From Isoptericola croceus (GTDB lineage: Bacteria; Actinomycetota; Actinomycetes; Actinomycetales; Cellulomonadaceae): a stretch of 64,000 nucleotides of DNA. Where the stretch lies: NCBI RefSeq assembly GCF_029382255.1, contig NZ_JARLLG010000006.1, positions 62,001-126,000 on the forward strand, in the 5' to 3' direction. The position numbers and the translations under genes were made by a program. Positions 59,420 to 64,000 of this stretch are shown one piece after another; position 1 is the first letter of the stretch, and every line of letters starts with the position of its first letter. The notes under the pieces are model-generated. The model worked only from the letters and a program-made list of their open reading frames with translations, did no database searches and had not been told where the DNA came from.

Positions 59420-61351
59420 ATGACTACCGAGGACCGCGCCACGGCCGCCGTGCTCCGCGACGCCGACCACGCGCTGCCGCTGGCCCCCGCGACCGACCGC
59501 TCCGTCTGGGACCCCCGCACCGGCGTCGTGCACCGTGCGACCCTCGAGGCCGTCCTCGGGCGCGCCCGCGCGGACCTCGCCCGGCCCTGGCCGCACCCGC
59601 TGGCCAGCACCGCCGCCCGCCTGCACCGGGACGGCGACCGGGACACGCACGAACAGCTCGTCTTCACCCGCCAGCACCGCCTGTCGCGCGCCGTGCTCGC
59701 CGCGGCCACCACCCTCGAGGACCGCTGGGTCGACGAGGTCGCCGACGGGATCTGGCAGCTCTGCGAGCAGAGCTCCTGGTGCTGGCCGGCGCACGACGAC
59801 ACCCGCACCGCGCACGGTTTCGTCCTGCCCACCGTGACCGACCCGTTCCTGGACCTCGGTGCCGGTGAGGTCGCCGGGCAGCTGGCGTGGGCCGACCACC
59901 TGCTCGCCGGACCGCTCGACGCCCGCTACCCCGGGCTGCGCGACCGGGTCCGGCACGAGACGCGGGTCCGCGTCGTCGAGCCGTTCCTGCGCCGGCGGGA
60001 CTGGCACTGGCTGGGCCTCGACGGCCCCGTGCACAACTGGAACCCGTGGATCCACGGGAACGTGCTGGTCGCCGCGCTCCGGCTGCTCGACCGCCCGGAC
60101 GAGGCCGCCGAACGGGCGCGCGTCGTCGACCTCGTCGTCGAGGGCATCGACCGGTACGTCTCCGCCCTGCCCGACGACGGCGCGATCGACGAGGGCTACG
60201 GGTACTGGTGGAACGGCGCGTGCCGCGCGCTCGAGGCGTTCGACGTGCTGCGCCACGCCACCGGCGGCGCGCTCGACGCGCTGGACCCGGCCGTCGTCCG
60301 GCCCGCCCTGCGCGAGACCGTCGCCTTCCCCCACCGGATGCACCTGGGCGGCGACTGGTACCTCAGCGTGGCGGACGCCCAGGCCCGGCCCACCGACGTC
60401 CAACCCTGGCACGCCCTGCACCGTGCGGCTCGTGCCGTCGGGGACGCCGACGCCGCGGCCTACGCCGCCTCCCGCGTTCCGCCCGGCGCCGTGGTCGCGC
60501 AGGAGCACGCCGGCCTCGGGCGCCTGCTGCGCGGCGTGACGGACACCGCCTGGCACGCGGCGCTGCGCACCGGCGCGACCGCACCGCTCCCCCGGCGCAC
60601 CTGGTGGGAGTCCACCCAGGTGCTGCTCGTCCGCGAGCGCGACGGTTCGAGCGCCGGCCTGACGCTGGCCGCCAAGGGCGGTCACAACGGCGAGGCGCAC
60701 AACCACAACGACGTCGGCTCGCTGGTCGTGGCCAGCGACGGCGTGCCCGTCGTCGTCGACGCGGGCCGCCCCACGTACACGGCGGCGACGTTCGGACCCG
60801 ACCGGTACGACATCTGGACCATGCAGTCCTCCTGGCACACCGTGCCCGAGGTCGCCGGGACCGCGCAGGGCGTCGGCCCGCGGTTCGGCGCGCGCGACGT
60901 GGAGCCGCTCGACGCCGCGGACGCCGACGGCCTGGCCCTCGACCTCGCCGGCGCCTACCCGGTACCCGGGCTGCGCACCTGGCGGCGCAGCACCCGGTTG
61001 GAACGGTCCGACGACGGCGCTCGCGTCGTCGTCGACGACGCCTGGGACCTCGACCCGCCGACCGCAGGACCGACGACGGTGCGGTACCTGCTCGCCGGTG
61101 ACGTCGAGGTCACGGCGAGCCGCGCCGTCGTGCACCCGCTCGACGGCGCACCCCCGGTGGAGCTGCGCTGGCCCGCCGGCGTCCCGGCCGCGACGACCCT
61201 GCGCGACCTCGACGACCCCCTGCTGAGCGAGGTCTGGGGCGAGCGCCTCGTCCGCCTCGACCTCGATGTGTCGGACCGGAGGGAGCTGCAGGTCGTGGTC
61301 ACCCGCCTGCACCCCGGTCCCGCGACCCCCACGACGAAGGAGACCCCGTGA
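59420..61351 (+). CDS. Heparinase II/III-like polysaccharide or oligosaccharide lyase
   Basis: 643 residues, no signal peptide, so it should act in the cytoplasm. The N-terminal (alpha/alpha) barrel includes HNWNPWIHGN and IDEGYGYWWNGACR. The C-terminal heparinase II/III beta-sandwich has AKGGHNGEAHNHNDVGS (about 420) and a Tyr/His-rich region after it. It would cleave uronic-acid oligosaccharides by beta-elimination, giving unsaturated ends for the GH88 enzyme of the divergent operon. GAGGAGAGA precedes the ATG at 59420. The following regulator start overlaps its stop (GTGA). Confidence 0.87.
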   Translation: MTTEDRATAAVLRDADHALPLAPATDRSVWDPRTGVVHRATLEAVLGRARADLARPWPHPLASTAARLHRDGDRDTHEQLVFTRQHRLSRAVLAAATTLEDRWVDEVADGIWQLCEQSSWCWPAHDDTRTAHGFVLPTVTDPFLDLGAGEVAGQLAWADHLLAGPLDARYPGLRDRVRHETRVRVVEPFLRRRDWHWLGLDGPVHNWNPWIHGNVLVAALRLLDRPDEAAERARVVDLVVEGIDRYVSALPDDGAIDEGYGYWWNGACRALEAFDVLRHATGGALDALDPAVVRPALRETVAFPHRMHLGGDWYLSVADAQARPTDVQPWHALHRAARAVGDADAAAYAASRVPPGAVVAQEHAGLGRLLRGVTDTAWHAALRTGATAPLPRRTWWESTQVLLVRERDGSSAGLTLAAKGGHNGEAHNHNDVGSLVVASDGVPVVVDAGRPTYTAATFGPDRYDIWTMQSSWHTVPEVAGTAQGVGPRFGARDVEPLDAADADGLALDLAGAYPVPGLRTWRRSTRLERSDDGARVVVDDAWDLDPPTAGPTTVRYLLAGDVEVTASRAVVHPLDGAPPVELRWPAGVPAATTLRDLDDPLLSEVWGERLVRLDLDVSDRRELQVVVTRLHPGPATPTTKETP

Positions 61352-62451
61352 GCCACGAGACCTCACGCGCGCCACTGCCCGCCGAACGGCGTTCCCACCT
61401 CCTGCGCTCCCTCGAGCGCGACGGCGTGATCCGCGTCGCGGACCTCACGGCGGAGCTGGACGTCACGGCCGTGACGATCCGACGGGACATCGCCCAGCTC
61501 GAGCAGGAAGGCCTCCTGACGCGGGTGCACGGCGGCGCCGTCCTGGCCGACTCACCACGGACCGCCGACTCCCCGGCCGCGCCGTCGCACGAGGCGGCCG
61601 AGGCGATCGGCGTGCTGGTCCCCTCCCTCGACTACTACTGGCCGGGCGTGGTGCGCGGCATGGAGGCCGAGGCGCGCAAGCACGGAATGCGGATCGTGCT
61701 GCGCGGGTCGTCGTACGACAGCACGGACGAGCGCCCGGCGCTGCGCCGGCTCGTCGACACCGAGGGGGTCCGCGGCATCATCTGCGCGCCGCGGGTGGAC
61801 GGCTCGCACGCCCAGGAGGTGACCGAGTGGTTGTCCGCCGCCGACGTGCCCCACGTCCTGGTCGAGCGGGAGGCCACGCGCGCCCCGCACCGGGACGCGT
61901 TGGAGGCGGTCGTCTCGGACCACGCGCTCGGAGCACTGATGGCCGTCTACCACCTCGCCGACCAGGGCCACCGCCGTGTCGGACTGGTCCTGTCACGGGA
62001 GTCGCCCACGTCGCGCAAGATCGCGGCCGGGTGGCGCGCCGCCTGTGCCGACCTGGGACTGACCACCGACGAGCACTTCGAACGCCTTGCACCCGACCGC
62101 AACCGCCCGGAGTTCTCCGGCGTCGTCGACGAGGTCGTGTCCACGGCGCTCAGCTCCGGGACGACCGGGCTGCTGGTGCACTCCGACCCGGAGGCCTCCG
62201 CGATCGCCCAGCGCGCGATGGACCGTGGGCTCTCCGTCCCGGGCGACCTGTCGATCGTGGCCTACGACGACGAGGTCGCGAACCTGTTCAGCCCCGCGAT
62301 GACGGCGGTGCGGCCACCGCGCGACGCCGTCGGGCACGCTGCGGTGGACCTGCTCGTCAAGCGGCTCGCCGACCCCGCACGCCCGGTGCACCGCATGGCG
62401 ATCAGCCCGCGGCTGATGGTCCGCGAGTCCACCGGCCCGGCGCCGGGCTGA
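61348..62451 (+). CDS. Hybrid regulator: DeoR-type HTH with LacI-type ligand domain
   Basis: 367 residues. Residues 10-65 are a DeoR HTH (ERRSHLLRSLERDGVIRVADL, DVTAVTIRRDIAQLEQEG, RVHGGAV). Residues about 85-365 are a Peripla_BP_3 effector domain (IGVLVPSLDYYWPGVVRGME, GHRRVGLVLSRE, VAYDDEVANLFSP), as in LacI proteins, instead of the DeoR sugar-phosphate domain. It is translationally coupled to the lyase gene and most likely controls the lyase and the divergent eight-gene operon through CGAACATGTTCG. The inducer is probably an uronic oligosaccharide or its product. Confidence 0.9.
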   Translation: MSHETSRAPLPAERRSHLLRSLERDGVIRVADLTAELDVTAVTIRRDIAQLEQEGLLTRVHGGAVLADSPRTADSPAAPSHEAAEAIGVLVPSLDYYWPGVVRGMEAEARKHGMRIVLRGSSYDSTDERPALRRLVDTEGVRGIICAPRVDGSHAQEVTEWLSAADVPHVLVEREATRAPHRDALEAVVSDHALGALMAVYHLADQGHRRVGLVLSRESPTSRKIAAGWRAACADLGLTTDEHFERLAPDRNRPEFSGVVDEVVSTALSSGTTGLLVHSDPEASAIAQRAMDRGLSVPGDLSIVAYDDEVANLFSPAMTAVRPPRDAVGHAAVDLLVKRLADPARPVHRMAISPRLMVRESTGPAPG

Positions 62452-62465
62452 GCTCTCCACGAACA

Positions 62466-62506
62466 CTGATCCCCTCCTCGGGAGCAACGCCCGAGGAGGG
62501 GATCAG
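62466..62506. terminator. Hairpin between convergent genes
   Basis: A perfect 17-bp stem (62466-62482 with 62490-62506) and a 7-nt loop, between stops at 62451 and 62530. Confidence 0.75.
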
Positions 62507-62529
62507 CACGCTCGTCGCGTGGGAGGCGG

Positions 62530-63162
62530 TCAGCCCTCGAAGAGCGACAGCGTCAGCGTCGAGGAGTAGTCACCGGCCGGGGTGTCGGTCGGGACGCGCA
62601 GTGCGAGGTCCGCCGTCACTCCCCAGGAGCCCGGCTCCGACGCCCACGTCGAGACCAGGAGCTCCTGCCCCTCCAGGCCCACCTCGTCGGCACCCGAGCC
62701 GTCACCGATCACCGATGACACGGGCTCGCCCGCCGCGACGTCGCCACCGGGACCGCTCACCAGGTGCGGGGTCCAGCCGAGGTACTCGGCACCGAACGAG
62801 CCCGCCGCGTCCGACGTGAAGTCGGACGCCTGGCCCACCACCGCCCAGTAGGCGCCCTCGGGAACCTGCTCAGCGGTCCGCGTGTCGCTGACGGTCACCG
62901 TGGGGAGCGCCGCGGTGAACTGCCGGGCCTGGTCGTCCGACCCGTCCTCGGCCAGCTCGACCGGGTCGTGCGCAGCCACCGACATCGCCAGCGACCCCGG
63001 GGCCAGGTCCTCGATCGTGACCGACAGGTCGACCCCGTCCGAACCGACCTCGTCGTCCCCGGCGGCGGCCGTCGCCAGCCCGACCACACCCACCACCGCC
63101 AGCGCTGCCGCGCCGACGGCCGTGCGCCGGACACCTGTGTGCTTGAACATCTCGTACCTCAT
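62530..63162 (-). CDS. WxL-like secreted surface protein
   Basis: 210 residues. The signal peptide (RRTAVGAAALAVVGVVGLATAAAG) leads to a beta-rich domain with TVSDTRTAEQVPEGAYWAV, SDFTSDAAGSFGAEYLGWTP and the ending TPAGDYSSTLTLSLFEG. These are the features of WxL-type surface proteins that bind peptidoglycan non-covalently in Gram-positive bacteria. The W-x-L motif itself is not sharp, so the family call is by overall pattern. It lies 53 bp downstream of the partial gene at the window end, on the same strand. Confidence 0.75.
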   Translation of the reverse strand: MRYEMFKHTGVRRTAVGAAALAVVGVVGLATAAAGDDEVGSDGVDLSVTIEDLAPGSLAMSVAAHDPVELAEDGSDDQARQFTAALPTVTVSDTRTAEQVPEGAYWAVVGQASDFTSDAAGSFGAEYLGWTPHLVSGPGGDVAAGEPVSSVIGDGSGADEVGLEGQELLVSTWASEPGSWGVTADLALRVPTDTPAGDYSSTLTLSLFEG

Positions 63163-63215
63163 CCTCGTCGAAGGTCATCAGCGGCGTCGGGGCCGTGCGG
63201 CCCCGACGCCCTCGG

Positions 63216-64000
63216 TCAGGAGCAGTCGGCCCCGGCGTGGTCCGCCCGGACCTCGGTCGTGGCGCCGGCGCCGTCCGACGCCGTCACCGTCACGGCGCCC
63301 GCCTCCACCTGCCGGGCCCGCGTGGCGAACGACTGGTAGGCGCTGGCGCCCGGTTCCACCCCGGCGACGTCCTTGCTGCCGTACGCCGTCTCGAGACGCA
63401 GGTCGACCTCGCCGTCCGACTCGTTGACAGCGCGCACCGCGAGCACGACGCGGCTGCCGACGCAGCGCGGCTCGGCCGTCACCGACACCGCAGGGCCGGT
63501 CCGCGGCTCCCCGGCGACGGCGAGCCAGCTGAGCACGGGCGCCTCGGTGCCTCCGGCCGCGGCCACCCGGAACGTCACGACCGCGTCCTGCGGCAGCTCG
63601 AGCTCGCCGCTGAGCACCGCGGACCGCCCGTTGCTCCCGTTCGGGAAGGACACGGTGTCGAGCGCGACGGTCTCCTGGTCGCCGTCCGGCGACGTCCAGG
63701 ACACGGAGGTCGCCATGTTGCGCGACTTCCCGCTACCGGGGTTCCACCACTCGGTGTGGCCCGAGGAGATCTCATAGGTCCCCGCGTCCAGGCTGAGCCG
63801 GTACTCGAGCGCCTGCCCGGTCCCGGAGCTGTAGTAGCCGGTCTCGCGCATCTTGTCGTACGGGCTGGTGCCGAGCGGCGCCTTGGCGGAGTACTGCTGC
63901 ACGCGACCCCACCCGGCGTCGGCCTCCCACGCGGCGTCCATCTCGGCGTTGCGCAGCTCGCCGCCCGACGCCGCGACGTGGTCGCGGACGGCGTCGTAGG
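63216..64000 (-). CDS. C-terminal part of a large secreted or surface protein (start outside window)
   Basis: 261 residues are visible; the frame is open to the window edge, so the ATG at 63941 is internal. The visible part looks like a beta-sandwich, possibly carbohydrate-binding: ETGYYSSGTGQALEYRLSLDAG, SGHTEWWNPGSGKSRNM and VTFRVAAAGGTEAPVLSWLAV. A final domain with two cysteines follows (EPRCVGSRVVLAVRAVN, HAGADCS). This pattern occurs at the C-terminus of actinobacterial glycoside hydrolases, but the catalytic part is not in the window. Confidence 0.65.
   Translation of the reverse strand, partial: YDAVRDHVAASGGELRNAEMDAAWEADAGWGRVQQYSAKAPLGTSPYDKMRETGYYSSGTGQALEYRLSLDAGTYEISSGHTEWWNPGSGKSRNMATSVSWTSPDGDQETVALDTVSFPNGSNGRSAVLSGELELPQDAVVTFRVAAAGGTEAPVLSWLAVAGEPRTGPAVSVTAEPRCVGSRVVLAVRAVNESDGEVDLRLETAYGSKDVAGVEPGASAYQSFATRARQVEAGAVTVTASDGAGATTEVRADHAGADCS

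Overview
This is a very GC-rich window with dense, mostly short-spaced genes, ATGA-type stop/start overlaps and strong codon bias. The gene content fits an actinobacterium of the Cellulomonadaceae/Promicromonosporaceae type (Cellulosimicrobium-like). The supporting features are Excalibur and WxL-like surface proteins, HspR-type heat-shock control, MetP/MetS and AldO. The genus is inferred from gene content only. No tRNA, rRNA, CRISPR array, insertion sequence or prophage was seen.

Left part (1-16 kb). The window opens inside a branched-chain amino-acid ABC operon (livG end, livF). A convergent Liv-type binding lipoprotein lies across a solitary AbiEi/DUF559-like gene. A 1.1 kb stretch without a convincing gene leads to a cold-shock gene whose leader can hide its own ribosome binding site. 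Next come a Gly-rich membrane protein, a large RecB-nuclease/SF1-helicase fusion, an Excalibur protein, a small-multidrug-export family protein, an OmpR-type two-component pair, an ECF sigma factor with a membrane partner, and a secreted Cys-containing protein.

Middle part (16-50 kb). This holds a polar amino-acid ABC operon, the MetP/MetS importer, an alditol-oxidase-like flavoenzyme overlapping an AlkZ-like (HTH_42) gene, and a GH51 arabinofuranosidase divergent from a LacI regulator with a palindromic operator between them. It continues with a STAS protein, YbaK, a VanY-type carboxypeptidase, pxpA and a fused pxpB-pxpC, two M20 amidohydrolases, an HspR-box hsp20, and an orphan sugar-binding protein. 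After these come a methyltransferase, a siderophore-interacting protein, an epoxide hydrolase with a WYL regulator, an EamA transporter with a TetR regulator, hrpA, chrA and a PspC protein.

Right part (50.4-62.5 kb). This is a coherent uronic-acid utilisation locus. One eight-gene operon on the minus strand carries a DUF2264 protein, a sugar-binding protein, two permeases, DUF624, an unsaturated glucuronyl hydrolase, KduD and KduI. It diverges from a heparinase II/III-like lyase and a DeoR-LacI hybrid regulator. The divergent region carries a TTGACA promoter abutting a perfect palindrome. Imported unsaturated oligosaccharides would be cut by the GH88 enzyme, and KduI and KduD would convert the released uronate to 2-keto-3-deoxygluconate. 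Two cell-surface genes close the window.

The least explained signal is in the DNA between and inside genes. First, a repeat with an exact 20-bp period (core GCGCTACCTCGCG) occurs at four gene ends. Second, there is a set of long palindromes of about 58-100 bp. Most sit at gene ends, but two lie in frame inside pxpBC and hrpA, where they encode the interdomain linkers, much as Rickettsia palindromic elements do.
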